Notes: generated by a model not told the origin, from the letters alone. A stretch of 64,000 bases of DNA from Flavobacterium sp. M31R6 (GCF_013284035.1 NZ_CP054141.1:4092001-4156000), one strand, 5' to 3'; counted from the first letter of the stretch, positions 27,806 to 37,308 are shown. Made by a program: numbers and translations.

Positions 27806-28647
27806 AATTTTATAAAAGAGTTTTTTATTTTTTTCAAAAATGACATTCTTGTTTTTTGGGGAATATATAATTTTAAACTTGGATATTTTAATCTAATTTT
27901 TTTATAAAATAAAAACCTGTTAATCATTCTTGGATTCGATTTATTTACAATTTCGCTACTCAACACAGTTGAAACACCAACTTGCTGATCATCGTGAATC
28001 CTATAATCAATTAGTACATCTTCTATAAACATTAGACCTTCAATAGCTGAAGCATGTATTCCAAACCAAGCATCATGCCAATATCCATAGGGTAAATCAA
28101 TTGGAAGAATATTTTCTTTTAAAGATTTGTGAAAACATATTGTAGCTCCAGTTATTTTATTTTTATTAATAATTAAATCTTTGAAAGCTAAAACATTGTT
28201 TTTCCACAATCCTCTTAACTCTTCATTAAAACCCCATTTTCCCCAAAGTGTGGAATTAAGACCAATACCTTCTCCATCAATAAGAGTTGCATCAGTAAAC
28301 AATAATTTGCATTTCTTGTTATTTTCAAAAAAACTTTGCATTATATCAACTTTATTGGAATGCCATACATCATCTTGATCTGCAAGAAATATTAAATCTC
28401 CAGTTGTTATTGAAATTGCTTTTTCAAAATTTTTAATCGTTCCTAATGATTTTTTATTTTGATATAAATGGATTAATCCTGGATATTTGTCTTGATAAAA
28501 ATGAATTAGTTCTATAGTATTATCAACAGAACAGTCGTCACAGATGATTATTTCATCAACCGAAAGTGATTGTGATAAAATGCTTTTTAGTTGCTCACTA
28601 AGAAACTTCCCTCCGTTGTATGTACATAAAGCTACGGATAATGTCAT
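27790..28647 (-). CDS. Glycosyltransferase family 2 (rhamnosyltransferase-like)
   Basis: This 285-residue GT2 protein has SVALCTYNGGKFLSEQLKSIL at 3-23, IIICDDCSVDNT and the motif LIFLADQDDVWHSNKV, a DQDDVW signature common in rhamnosyl- and related transferases. Rhamnose would be available from the rml genes in the window, so a rhamnosyltransferase is plausible but unproven. It overlaps the next GT2 by 4 bp and the WbsX-like gene by 16 bp. Confidence 0.88.
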   Translation of the reverse strand: MTLSVALCTYNGGKFLSEQLKSILSQSLSVDEIIICDDCSVDNTIELIHFYQDKYPGLIHLYQNKKSLGTIKNFEKAISITTGDLIFLADQDDVWHSNKVDIMQSFFENNKKCKLLFTDATLIDGEGIGLNSTLWGKWGFNEELRGLWKNNVLAFKDLIINKNKITGATICFHKSLKENILPIDLPYGYWHDAWFGIHASAIEGLMFIEDVLIDYRIHDDQQVGVSTVLSSEIVNKSNPRMINRFLFYKKIRLKYPSLKLYIPQKTRMSFLKKIKNSFIKLCHRI

Positions 28648-29480
28648 TTCAATAAATTATATAACTTTCGAATAATTTTTTTAAACGCTAACTTTCTTCG
28701 CTCAATATGCAAAGCTTTGTATTTACTTATTTGATTCTTAATAATACCCTGAACTTCTGAATTAAAATTTGGTTTAATATTTTTTAAAAAATGAATCCAA
28801 ATTTTTTCTCTTTTACTGTTATCTTGTGAAGACCATACCGAACTGTCATGCAATCTATAAACTCCCATAAATTCATCTAGGTGTTTAATTTTACCATAAC
28901 GTGCGTTCAACATGTGCAGAAAATAATCTCCAACAGGAGATTTCTCAAAATATTTAGGAAATTTTTCAAATAAATTATTTTTAAAAACAACACTGCATGT
29001 ATGTATATAGTTGCCTTTGGCTAAATCATTAATGGTGGTAGTTTCAGGAACTTTAACAGTTATGATGTCTTCTTTAACAATTCCTTCTTGCAAAATATTA
29101 ACCTTATGAAAACAAATTGTATACTCAGGATTAACCTCTAGAAAATCAACTTGTTTTTGAAGTTTTAATGAATCTGTCCAGTAATCATCACCTTCACAAA
29201 GAGCAACGTATTTTCCCTCACTTTTTTTAAATGCATCAATAAAATTAGGCATCATCCCTATATTTTTTTCATGGTTAAAATACTTAATCCACGATTTTCT
29301 TGGATGATTCTTTAAGATATCTTGAATGACTTCATCTGTTGAATCTGGAGAACAATCGTTCGCCAAAATAAGTTCAATCTCAAAATCACATTCTTGCATC
29401 AAAACTCCTTCGATAGCCTCCCGAATGTATTTTTCGTGACCATAAGTAATCATACAAACACTAATAGTAGGCCTTAACAT
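28644..29480 (-). CDS. Glycosyltransferase family 2, paralogue A
   Basis: This 278-residue GT2 has SVCMITYGHEKYIREAIEGV near the start, LILANDCSPDSTDEVI and the acidic motif CEGDDYWTD. Its first about 90 residues are nearly the same as those of the preceding GT2 gene (29474-30466), while the C-terminal halves differ. That points to tandem duplication with divergence of the acceptor half. ATG at 29478-29480 overlaps the previous stop as ATGTTAA; a longer start is possible but would extend into the neighbour. Confidence 0.88.
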   Translation of the reverse strand: MLRPTISVCMITYGHEKYIREAIEGVLMQECDFEIELILANDCSPDSTDEVIQDILKNHPRKSWIKYFNHEKNIGMMPNFIDAFKKSEGKYVALCEGDDYWTDSLKLQKQVDFLEVNPEYTICFHKVNILQEGIVKEDIITVKVPETTTINDLAKGNYIHTCSVVFKNNLFEKFPKYFEKSPVGDYFLHMLNARYGKIKHLDEFMGVYRLHDSSVWSSQDNSKREKIWIHFLKNIKPNFNSEVQGIIKNQISKYKALHIERRKLAFKKIIRKLYNLLK

Positions 29481-30466
29481 CCGTTTAATTTTTGCCTTAT
29501 TATTCCAATACCAAAACAAGATAAAATAAATTTTAGCAAAATAGCAAAATTCATTTTTCTCTTAAATATTCCCCACGTACAATATTGAAACGTATCTAAA
29601 ATCAATAGATTTTTCATCAATTTATATACATCTGAATAGCTTTGGGAAACAAATGCTCTATTGATTAATCCTCTATTAGTATTACAAATAGAATCTGATA
29701 ACCAAGTTTTGTTAAAATTATTTCTTTTTACAAATTCTTTTCTACAATGATAAGAATCTAATAGTGCAAAAACAAACTTTTCTAAATCTATAGGATGACT
29801 TGCGCTTCCATCAATAATCCTGTACACTGTTGTTGTTTCATTTAAAAAATAAAGTGATGAGTTATGCAGAGTTTCAAGTAAAATTCTTGTATCACCTATA
29901 ACTTTATTTTCAAGTTCTTTCTCAAGTATAGTTAAGACTTTATCTAAAATTGCCTTTCTAAAAACAGTAGTTGCGAACTCAATGAATTTGCTTTTTAACA
30001 TCATAGGAATAACTTCGGATTGTTCAGCTGCAAATCTTGCAGGAATATCAACAAATTGTTCCTTATTCTGAATAAAATACTTAACATTGGTATAAACCAA
30101 TCCTACCTTTTTATTTTCTTCTAAAATATCTACTTGTTTTTGGAGTTTATCTTTAGTAATCCAATAATCATCTCCTTCACACATGGCAACATAATTCCCC
30201 GAACATTGACCCAAAGCAAAAATAAAATTAGGCATCATCCCTAAATTTTCTTTATGATTAAAATACTTAATCCACGATCTTTTGGGATGATTCTCCAAAA
30301 TATTTTGAATGACTTTATCCGTTGAATCCGGAGAACAATCGTTTGCCAAAATAAGCTCAACCTCAAAATCACATTCTTGCATCAAAATCCCCTCAATAGC
30401 TTCACGAATATATTTTTCGTGGCCATAAGTAATCATACAAACACTAACTTTCAAATTTTCCTTCAT
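29474..30466 (-). CDS. Glycosyltransferase family 2, paralogue B
   Basis: This 330-residue GT2 has SVCMITYGHEKYIREAIEGI near residues 8-27, LILANDCSPDSTDKVI and MCEGDDYWITKDKL. The N-terminal half closely matches paralogue A just downstream, including at the DNA level, and the C-terminal half does not. The ATG at 30464-30466 follows the acetyltransferase stop by two bases and is preferred to an upstream start inside that gene. It should add one sugar at the cytoplasmic face. Confidence 0.88.
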   Translation of the reverse strand: MKENLKVSVCMITYGHEKYIREAIEGILMQECDFEVELILANDCSPDSTDKVIQNILENHPKRSWIKYFNHKENLGMMPNFIFALGQCSGNYVAMCEGDDYWITKDKLQKQVDILEENKKVGLVYTNVKYFIQNKEQFVDIPARFAAEQSEVIPMMLKSKFIEFATTVFRKAILDKVLTILEKELENKVIGDTRILLETLHNSSLYFLNETTTVYRIIDGSASHPIDLEKFVFALLDSYHCRKEFVKRNNFNKTWLSDSICNTNRGLINRAFVSQSYSDVYKLMKNLLILDTFQYCTWGIFKRKMNFAILLKFILSCFGIGIIRQKLNGC

Positions 30467-30468
30467 CC

Positions 30469-31116
30469 TTAGAATTCTAATGGCTCTAATTCTTTTATTA
30501 CTTTTGCAGGTGTCCCAACTGCAACACAATTATCAGGCAGGTCTTTTGTAACTACTGATCCTGCCCCAATTATAACGTTTTTACCAATTGTTAGCTTTGG
30601 TAATACACATGCATTTGTTCCTAAAACTGTATAGTCCCCTATTATACAATTCCCTGAGATATGAACACCAGGAGACAATTCTACAAACTTGCCAATTATA
30701 GAATCATGTCCTATTGTGCAATTTAAATTAATTAAAGTTCCTCTTTCAATATTGACATCACTTGTTATTACAGTCCCTGCCATAATATTAGACCCTATTC
30801 CAATGTGATTCCCATAGTGCCCAATACTTGCCAAAGGGCTGATGGTTGAAGTAAAAATGCCTCCAAGTGAAATAAATTTATGATATAGTTTTTTTCTCAA
30901 GATAGGATTACCTATCCCGATTGTGAATCGATTGTCGATTGTATTAAAATAATTCGAGACCTCTTCTGTTGTTTTTAAAATTGGAAATTTTTCATATAGA
31001 CTACCTTTAATATCATCATTGACATCATCAAAAAAAACCAAATTTTCTAATTGATTCATTTGGTGAATTACCTCTAAAACTTCTTTTGCGAATCCTTTGG
31101 CTCCAACTATTAGCAT
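30469..31116 (-). CDS. NeuD/PglD-type sugar O/N-acetyltransferase
   Basis: This 215-residue protein has an N-terminal Rossmann-like half (MLIVGAKGFAKEVLEVIHQM) and a C-terminal left-handed beta-helix of hexapeptide repeats. It ends in the trimeric acetyltransferase signature IGAGSVVTKDLPDNCVAVGTPAKVI. PglD acetylates a UDP-4-amino sugar; NeuD acetylates sialic acid precursors. The aminotransferase gene overlaps by 7 bp upstream, so it most likely acetylates the amino sugar made by that enzyme, as in the PglE/PglD or VioA/VioB pairs. It could feed N,N'-diacetylbacillosamine to the neuC-type enzyme. Confidence 0.87.
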   Translation of the reverse strand: MLIVGAKGFAKEVLEVIHQMNQLENLVFFDDVNDDIKGSLYEKFPILKTTEEVSNYFNTIDNRFTIGIGNPILRKKLYHKFISLGGIFTSTISPLASIGHYGNHIGIGSNIMAGTVITSDVNIERGTLINLNCTIGHDSIIGKFVELSPGVHISGNCIIGDYTVLGTNACVLPKLTIGKNVIIGAGSVVTKDLPDNCVAVGTPAKVIKELEPLEF

Positions 31117-32186
31117 AAATTTTCATTTATTAAAGTAACAATTTTTGTCATATCTACTGCTGATAACCCAACATACAAAGGCAAACATAAAATTCGAGAT
31201 GCAATGCTCTCAGAAATTGACATTGGCATCCCTTTTGTATATTCAATAGTATTCAAAGACGGGTAAAAATAACGTCTTGGAAAAATTTCATTTTCATTTA
31301 AATCTCTTTCTACTCTTAAAAGTTGATCTTCAGTTTCAAAAATAACGGCGTAATAACTGTAATTCCAATCCGTATTATTCCGCATTTTTAAACCTCTCAG
31401 TTTTGAAAAATCAAGTTTGTCATTATAAAAGGCAACTACTTTTTTTCTCTCATTAATTATCATCTCCATATAAGGCAAAACAGTCAAACCCATTGCTGCT
31501 TGCAATTCAGACATTTTACCATTTATCCCCAAACCATGAAAAGCCAAAACTCCTTTATGCCCAAAATTATGACTGTAAAACAATTGGTGTTGCAAATCTA
31601 TATCTTTTGCAAACATGGCACCACCTTCACCTGTATGGAATAATTTAGTAGCATGAAAACTACAAGTGCTTATATCTCCATAATCAAATATTGATTTACC
31701 ATTGTATTTCACTCCAAAACAATGTGCAGCATCATAAATAACTTTTAAATTATACCTTTTTGCAATAGCCTCAATTTCTATCACATTACAGGGATTACCG
31801 AAAACATGAGTAGCTAAAATAGCAGTTGTTTTATCGGTAATGGCGGCCTCAATTTTAGTTTCATCAATCGTTAAATACTCAGGATGAATGTCTACAAAAA
31901 CGGGAGTACAGTTTTCCCACACTATTGCCGCAGTAGTCGCCACATAAGAAAATGGAGTTGTAATGATTTCTCCTTTCCTCCCTAGTAATTTTAGTGCGAT
32001 TTGTAATGGTATCGTCCCGTTATTGGTTATAATAATATTAGAAATAGATAAATAATCTTTCAATTTCTCTTCTAGTTCCAAAACTAACTCACCTCTATTC
32101 GTAAGCCATTGATTATCCCAAGCTCTTTGTACTTGCTTGTTGTAATCATCTATTGGAGGTAAAAAAGTCTTGGTTACGTTTATCAT
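31110..32186 (-). CDS. DegT/DnrJ/EryC1 nucleotide-sugar aminotransferase
   Basis: This 358-residue PLP enzyme has the family fold, with ITTPFSYVATTAAI, VIYDAAHCFGV (cofactor Asp) and the Schiff-base Lys181 in FHATKLFHTGEGG. The N terminus INVTKTFLPPIDDY and GWLTN-like QWLTNRG resemble VioA/FdtB-type enzymes that aminate 4-keto-6-deoxy sugars. Either a dTDP- or a UDP-4-keto sugar could be the substrate, since both the rml genes and the CapD-type dehydratase are present. The start overlaps the FkbM gene by one base and the end overlaps the acetyltransferase by 7 bp. Confidence 0.9.
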   Translation of the reverse strand: MINVTKTFLPPIDDYNKQVQRAWDNQWLTNRGELVLELEEKLKDYLSISNIIITNNGTIPLQIALKLLGRKGEIITTPFSYVATTAAIVWENCTPVFVDIHPEYLTIDETKIEAAITDKTTAILATHVFGNPCNVIEIEAIAKRYNLKVIYDAAHCFGVKYNGKSIFDYGDISTCSFHATKLFHTGEGGAMFAKDIDLQHQLFYSHNFGHKGVLAFHGLGINGKMSELQAAMGLTVLPYMEMIINERKKVVAFYNDKLDFSKLRGLKMRNNTDWNYSYYAVIFETEDQLLRVERDLNENEIFPRRYFYPSLNTIEYTKGMPMSISESIASRILCLPLYVGLSAVDMTKIVTLINENLC

Positions 32187-32941
32187 TATACTATAACTTG
32201 TGAGTCAATAAATCCATTCTTTTTTACAAACACTAATTCGACCAGCCATAAAACACTTGGGCTAAATGGTCTGTTTAAATCTGTTATTTCAAATAATCGA
32301 TAGTTATTTTCATCCATGAAATTAATTAATTTCAAAAAACTATTATCAAACATTTTATTAACCACGCCAGCCTCAACCATAAATATCTCTGTTTTTCCAA
32401 AAAAGTCACTTGCTCCTTTCAAAACCTCAATATCCAATCCTTCGGCATCAATCTTGATAATGTCTGGAATTGGCCATTCACTATTCGACAATAAACCGTT
32501 TAATGTAACCACTGGAATTTCTACTTGTTTGAATCCTGCCGCTTTTGCCTCTTCATGCGAATATCTAAAAGAACAACTATCATCTCTGTCAACAATCGTA
32601 AATTGAAAAGAACCTTCTTTATCTCCTGCACCAACTGGATAAAACTGAACTTTGGAATTGGCATCTAAAATATCTTGAAAAGAATCTTTTAACCAGTTCT
32701 GTGGCTCCAACAAAGTGTAATATGCATTGGAAAAATGATGCAAAGCTTCTCTTGTCCATGTTCCGTGATTAGCTCCAATATCTACAATATGCTTGGGAGT
32801 AAAACCCATTTTTTTTAATGTGTCATAAAAATTAACCAATAAAGAACCTTTACTGTTTGCGTTTAATATCGTTGCTTCTGTATTCACTTTTTTCAAAGTG
32901 TAGCCCAGTTTATGAATAATTTTTTTTACTATTTTTTTCAT
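32186..32941 (-). CDS. FkbM family methyltransferase
   Basis: This 251-residue SAM methyltransferase has HIVDIGANHGTWTREAL (SAM site) and the FkbM hallmark DIIKIDAEGLDIEVLKGA. FkbM-type enzymes O-methylate sugars, and in O-antigen systems some terminal methylations act as chain-end signals. It follows the wzt gene by 12 bp, and wzt has a C-terminal domain of the type that can read chain-end modifications. A chain-capping role is therefore possible but unproven. Confidence 0.9.
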   Translation of the reverse strand: MKKIVKKIIHKLGYTLKKVNTEATILNANSKGSLLVNFYDTLKKMGFTPKHIVDIGANHGTWTREALHHFSNAYYTLLEPQNWLKDSFQDILDANSKVQFYPVGAGDKEGSFQFTIVDRDDSCSFRYSHEEAKAAGFKQVEIPVVTLNGLLSNSEWPIPDIIKIDAEGLDIEVLKGASDFFGKTEIFMVEAGVVNKMFDNSFLKLINFMDENNYRLFEITDLNRPFSPSVLWLVELVFVKKNGFIDSQVIV

Positions 32942-32953
32942 TCTTTTCTTATA

Positions 32954-34216
32954 TTATTCTATCAACCAATCAAACTTGGGTTTTATGAAACCTGGTTCCC
33001 TTCCCATCCAAGATCCCAGAGGTCTTTCCCCTTCTTGAATAGTAAAAACCATAATGTCTTTTTCTACAAAGAGAGAGGTTTTAGCATCCTCTATAACATA
33101 AAAAGATAAATAATAAGTTCCTACATTTAAAAATCCTTCTGGCAAAGTACACTTTATTTTATTTAAACCTTCTTTTAAATTTAAATTATTACTGGTATGC
33201 GAAATGGTAAAAAGCGGTTCTCCGTTATCATTATTTAAAACAAAGGTCACATGCAGTTTTCTTGAAATGTCTTTTAAGGTAAAGGAGGTATTGATTTCAA
33301 TTTTTTGATATTCGTCTAATACCTCATCTGAAGATTTACCTGTAGGGTTTAAACTAATTTCGTGAAGCGTGAATTCTTTTTTATCATAATTTGATGAAAA
33401 TGTCTTTCTGTTTTCTGATTCTGAATCACCACTTAGATAATAACTTACGGCATTTTCAACTGTATCAATTTTTGTTACAACTCCGTTTTCCAAAACAATC
33501 GCTTTAGTACACAAACTCTTCACAGCTGCCATATTATGACTCACAAACAAAACAGTTCTACCTCCCTCACGGGATATATCCTGCATCTTTCCAATGGCTT
33601 TTTTCTGGAACTCGGCATCACCAACGGCCAATACCTCATCAATCACCAAAATTTCGGGCTCCAAAAAAGCAGCTACGGCAAAAGCCAAACGTACAGTCAT
33701 ACCGCTGCTGTAACGTTTGACAGGAGTATCTATGTAGCGCTCACAACCTGAAAACTCTACAATCTCATCAAGCTTGGAGGCTATTTCTTTTTTGGTCATT
33801 CCCAGAATCGCACCATTCAGGAATATGTTTTCTTTACCGGTTAACTCTGGATTAAATCCGGTTCCCACTTCAAGCAGTGAAGCGATACGCCCACGAGACT
33901 TAATGCTTCCAGTAGTAGGAGCTGTAACCTTAGATAATATTTTCAATAAGGTGGATTTTCCGGCTCCGTTCTTGCCAATGATTCCTAAAACTTCACCACG
34001 CTCAACCTCAAAATTAATATCTTGCAAAGCCCAAACATACTCGCTGGTTCCTTTAGTACTGCGGTCATTGGCCTCCCCAATTTTTAAATACGGATCTTCC
34101 TTCCCTCGCATTTGATGCCACCAGCGGTTTAGGTCATGGCTGAGGGTGCCAGTACCTACCTGCCCAAGGCGGTATTGCTTAGAAATATTTTCGGCTTTTA
34201 ATATAATGTCTTTCAC
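32954..34216 (-). CDS. wzt: Polysaccharide ABC exporter ATP-binding protein with Wzt_C domain
   Basis: This 420-residue ATPase drives export of a complete undecaprenyl-linked glycan across the inner membrane with the Wzm permease. Walker A is GKNGAGKST near 81-89, the ABC signature is RYSSGMTVRLAFAVA and Walker B is EILVIDEVLAVGD. The C-terminal half (about 250-420) is a Wzt_C-type carbohydrate-binding domain ending in GSWMGREPGFIKPKFDW. The GTG at 34214-34216 is preferred; a TTG three codons upstream is possible. The permease gene lies 42 bp upstream. Confidence 0.95.
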   Translation of the reverse strand: MKDIILKAENISKQYRLGQVGTGTLSHDLNRWWHQMRGKEDPYLKIGEANDRSTKGTSEYVWALQDINFEVERGEVLGIIGKNGAGKSTLLKILSKVTAPTTGSIKSRGRIASLLEVGTGFNPELTGKENIFLNGAILGMTKKEIASKLDEIVEFSGCERYIDTPVKRYSSGMTVRLAFAVAAFLEPEILVIDEVLAVGDAEFQKKAIGKMQDISREGGRTVLFVSHNMAAVKSLCTKAIVLENGVVTKIDTVENAVSYYLSGDSESENRKTFSSNYDKKEFTLHEISLNPTGKSSDEVLDEYQKIEINTSFTLKDISRKLHVTFVLNNDNGEPLFTISHTSNNLNLKEGLNKIKCTLPEGFLNVGTYYLSFYVIEDAKTSLFVEKDIMVFTIQEGERPLGSWMGREPGFIKPKFDWLIE

Positions 34217-34258
34217 AATTTTCAATTATTGGCATCTTTGCTCTTTCTTCTTTCTTCT

Positions 34259-35128
34259 CTACACCGTATCTATAAAACTTTTCTCCGTCTTATTAAAAAT
34301 CAATAGTCCCACAAAAAAAACTCCTACTGTTACCAAAAAAGTATATCCCAATCCCAAAATCGAAATTTCTCCCACATTAAGCAACATATAACGAGCAGTT
34401 TCTATAATATACGCCAAAGGATTATATTGTATTAACCAACTGTATTTTGGCATTTTTTCCTGTAGTAAAGCCATAGGGTACATCACCGCCGAGAGATACA
34501 TTAACAACTGCACACCAAAACCTATCAAATGATTAAAATCTCTATACTTTGTTACTAATGAAGAAATAAGCATTCCTAGTCCAAGTCCTAGAACACCCAT
34601 TATTACAATCAATACTGGAAATAACAAAACACTTGGATTTAAACTAATATCAGCACCATTAAAAAAATAAAACAGGTAAAAAACAATAAAGATCCCACAT
34701 TGTATACCAAACTTTAATAAATTGGAAATCACTATGGAAATCGGAACTATGATTCTGGGAAAATAAACCTTCCCAAATATACTGGCATTACTCCTGAATG
34801 TATCCGAAGTCCCCGTGAGGCAGGCAGTGAAATAATTCCAAACGGTAATTCCTGCCAAATTAAACAAAAACGGTGGTACAGTTCCGGTACCGATTCCTGC
34901 CACAGTATTAAAAATAATCGTAAACGTAATAGAAGTAAACAACGGCTGAATCAAGTACCAAAGTGGCCCCAAGACAGTTTGCTTATAGACGGTAACAATA
35001 TCTCTTTTAACAAATAAAAATAGTAAATCACGGTATTGCCAAACCTCTTTGAGATTCAAAGAGAAGAATTTATTCTTGGGTGTTATTTCAAACAGCCAAT
35101 CTTTATTTGTGGTATTTCTAGTGTTCAT
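34259..35128 (-). CDS. wzm: Polysaccharide ABC exporter permease
   Basis: This 289-residue ABC-2-type permease has six hydrophobic helices and the family motifs KRDIVTVYKQTVLGPLWYL and YNPLAYIIETARYMLLN. Together with Wzt it moves finished undecaprenyl-PP-linked O-antigen or capsule glycan outwards. It is the first gene after the strong terminator at 35254-35288, and a TAnnTTTG-like element lies about 60 bp upstream. It therefore probably starts a transcription unit. Confidence 0.95.
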   Translation of the reverse strand: MNTRNTTNKDWLFEITPKNKFFSLNLKEVWQYRDLLFLFVKRDIVTVYKQTVLGPLWYLIQPLFTSITFTIIFNTVAGIGTGTVPPFLFNLAGITVWNYFTACLTGTSDTFRSNASIFGKVYFPRIIVPISIVISNLLKFGIQCGIFIVFYLFYFFNGADISLNPSVLLFPVLIVIMGVLGLGLGMLISSLVTKYRDFNHLIGFGVQLLMYLSAVMYPMALLQEKMPKYSWLIQYNPLAYIIETARYMLLNVGEISILGLGYTFLVTVGVFFVGLLIFNKTEKSFIDTV

Positions 35129-35187
35129 TATTTCGGGTTAAAAACGAAAATAGGCAAATTATGTTGGTTGCATACTTAAGTAAATCA

Positions 35188-35195
35188 CAAAGGTA
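35188..35195 (-). promoter_or_regulatory. Candidate -7 element for the wzm-wzt unit
   Basis: On the minus strand the sequence reads TACCTTTG, a match to the Bacteroidota -7 consensus TAnnTTTG. It lies about 60 bp upstream of the wzm ATG and downstream of the terminator. I do not see a clear TTG at the -33 position, so the call is tentative. Confidence 0.3.
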
Positions 35196-35253
35196 ATAAT
35201 TTAAAAAGAGCATATGATTTTTAATAGTACCTCTAAAAAACTACCGTAATCAA

Positions 35254-35288
35254 AAAAGGTTTACAAGAACATCTCTTGTAAACCTTTT
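35254..35288 (-). terminator. Intrinsic terminator after the 4,6-dehydratase gene
   Basis: A perfect 15-bp stem (arms 35254-35268 and 35274-35288) encloses a 5-nt loop (ACATC). On the minus strand it begins 21 bases after the dehydratase stop. The second arm of the transcript runs into a short U tract. It is the strongest terminator visible in the window and separates the dehydratase unit from the ABC-exporter unit. Confidence 0.9.
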
Positions 35289-35309
35289 CTATATTTATTT
35301 TAGTTATAC

Positions 35310-37259
35310 TTACTTATCCAAAATTTCAAAAGTTGAATTCATACTCTTAAACTCTGGAACAATCACTTTCATCTTGGCAACAATATCATCATTGTCAAAG
35401 AAATTAGCAATTCCTATCAATTCATTAATATCAACATGCAAATTTTCAAATTCATCTTGAATCTCTTCAGCAATCATGATTTTTTCATGGTAAGTAGGTA
35501 TTGTCTTTGCGGTATCGTTTAACAACTCCTCATATAATTTTTCTCCAGGTCGTAATCCTACTATCTCTATCTTAATATCTCTATCAGGTATAAATCCAGC
35601 CAATTTTATCATCTTTTTGGCTAAATCCAAAATCCTAACAGGTTTACCCATGTCAAAAATATAAATCTCCCCTCCATTCCCCATGGCACCGGCTTCTAGA
35701 ACCAACTGACAGGCTTCTGGTATGGTCATAAAATAACGAATAATATCAGGATGGGTAATGGTAACAGGGCCACCGTTGGCAATTTGCTTGGTAAACAATG
35801 GAACCACAGATCCATTTGAACCCAAAACATTTCCAAAACGAGTGGTAATGAATTTAGTGGCGTTAGGCCTATTCTCTCTTTGGTTTTTTATTTGCAAAGA
35901 TTGCACGTATTTTTCCGCAATTCTTTTGCTGGCTCCCATAACATTACTCGGATTAACTGCCTTGTCGGTAGAGACCATAACAAATTTTATTACTTCATGT
36001 TCACAAGCCAAATCTGCCAAATGCTTTGTACCTTCTATATTGGTCAAAATTGCTTGCGATGGATTTTCCTCCATTAAGGGCACATGCTTATAAGCTGCAG
36101 CATGATATACTACTTGGGGTTTGTATAATTTAAAAACCCTATTCATTGCTTCCTTATTCCTAACATCGGCAATAACATTGTGAATTTTTGATTTCGAATG
36201 TATTTTTTCTAATTCAAGACTTAAATGATGCAAAGGTGTTTCTGCTTGATCTAAAATAATCACTCTTTTAGGATTGAATGTCAAAACCTGTCTTACAATT
36301 TCACTCCCTATTGAACCCGCTGCTCCTGAGATTAAAACCGTTTTATCTTTCAACTGTTTTGAAATGGATTTATTATCCAAGACTATCGGTTTTCTTTCCA
36401 ATAAATCTTCAATTTGAATATTCTTTACCTTTTGTGAAATCTCCTTCTGATTTTCCCAGTCAGTAATCAAAGGCACGGTATAAACTCTATAATTAAATTC
36501 CAAACATTGATCTACAATAATCAATTGTTCTTCTTTTCCCAAACTTTTATCGGCCATAATTACAGCCTCAGCCCCTACAGAACGCATCAGGGAAGGTAGT
36601 TTTTTCTTCTGAACCAATATGGGTAAATCCAACATCCTTTTGGAAGCATTTTGATTGTTTCTGTCAACAAAACCAACAATTTTAAAACGAGTAGGAGTTT
36701 CAAACTTCAAGGCATTGGCCACCGAAATGGCATTGGCATCGGTTCCATAAATGATGGTTCGTATTAATTTGGTTGCACTTTTCTCGGAAAGATACATTTC
36801 AAAAGTTTGCTTGACTACAACACGGTATAAAAACAATCCGCAAAAAGAAAGCACCACATTGATGAAAAGAGCAGTAGTTAAGAATATTCTTTCATTATAT
36901 AATAATTCGTAAGCAAAATTAAAAACCAAAAACACAACCAAAACTGCCATTTGTGAAAACAAAAGTTTTACTGCATCTATGTAAGAAGAGTGTCTAATAA
37001 TTCCTGAATAGGTTCTAAACAACCAAAAAAAGAAAATATTAAATCCAAAAAAAGAACATATAAACAATACATCATGCGTAGTGTTGATATATTTCAAACC
37101 TGTACCTCTAAAAATAAGGAGGGTAAAGAAAAAGGCAACAATTAAAACTGAAAAATCAATCATAATAATAATCCATCTTGGAAGATAGCTTAAATTACGA
37201 ATGCTTAATTTTAAATTGTCTCTTGAAAAAAATCCAGAATATAGAGAATTTTCATTCAT
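35310..37259 (-). CDS. Membrane UDP-GlcNAc 4,6-dehydratase (CapD/WbpM/PglF type)
   Basis: This 649-residue protein has four N-terminal membrane helices (about residues 25-150), a first Rossmann domain and then the SDR catalytic domain, with the NAD motif ISGAAGSIGSEI near 310. The MVSTDKAVNPSNVMGASKR stretch carries the MxxxK catalytic pair that replaces YxxxK in this membrane-bound class. It converts UDP-GlcNAc to the 4-keto-6-deoxy sugar, the common precursor for the aminotransferases here. It is a single-gene unit: a TATTTTTG element lies 42-49 bp upstream and a strong terminator follows. Confidence 0.93.
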   Translation of the reverse strand: MNENSLYSGFFSRDNLKLSIRNLSYLPRWIIIMIDFSVLIVAFFFTLLIFRGTGLKYINTTHDVLFICSFFGFNIFFFWLFRTYSGIIRHSSYIDAVKLLFSQMAVLVVFLVFNFAYELLYNERIFLTTALFINVVLSFCGLFLYRVVVKQTFEMYLSEKSATKLIRTIIYGTDANAISVANALKFETPTRFKIVGFVDRNNQNASKRMLDLPILVQKKKLPSLMRSVGAEAVIMADKSLGKEEQLIIVDQCLEFNYRVYTVPLITDWENQKEISQKVKNIQIEDLLERKPIVLDNKSISKQLKDKTVLISGAAGSIGSEIVRQVLTFNPKRVIILDQAETPLHHLSLELEKIHSKSKIHNVIADVRNKEAMNRVFKLYKPQVVYHAAAYKHVPLMEENPSQAILTNIEGTKHLADLACEHEVIKFVMVSTDKAVNPSNVMGASKRIAEKYVQSLQIKNQRENRPNATKFITTRFGNVLGSNGSVVPLFTKQIANGGPVTITHPDIIRYFMTIPEACQLVLEAGAMGNGGEIYIFDMGKPVRILDLAKKMIKLAGFIPDRDIKIEIVGLRPGEKLYEELLNDTAKTIPTYHEKIMIAEEIQDEFENLHVDINELIGIANFFDNDDIVAKMKVIVPEFKSMNSTFEILDK

Positions 37260-37300
37260 TTTTACGGTATTTAAATTTCTAAAGAAACGAAGATTGTTAA

Positions 37301-37308
37301 CAAAAATA
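37301..37308 (-). promoter_or_regulatory. Candidate -7 element for the 4,6-dehydratase gene
   Basis: The minus strand reads TATTTTTG, a perfect match to TAnnTTTG, 42 bp before the dehydratase ATG. The 218-bp upstream gap is otherwise AT-rich and no clear -33 TTG is present, so this is a candidate only. Confidence 0.35.

Noticed and set aside
33774..34115. Plus-strand 113-codon frame
   Set aside because: It is antisense to the highly conserved Wzt ATPase domain.
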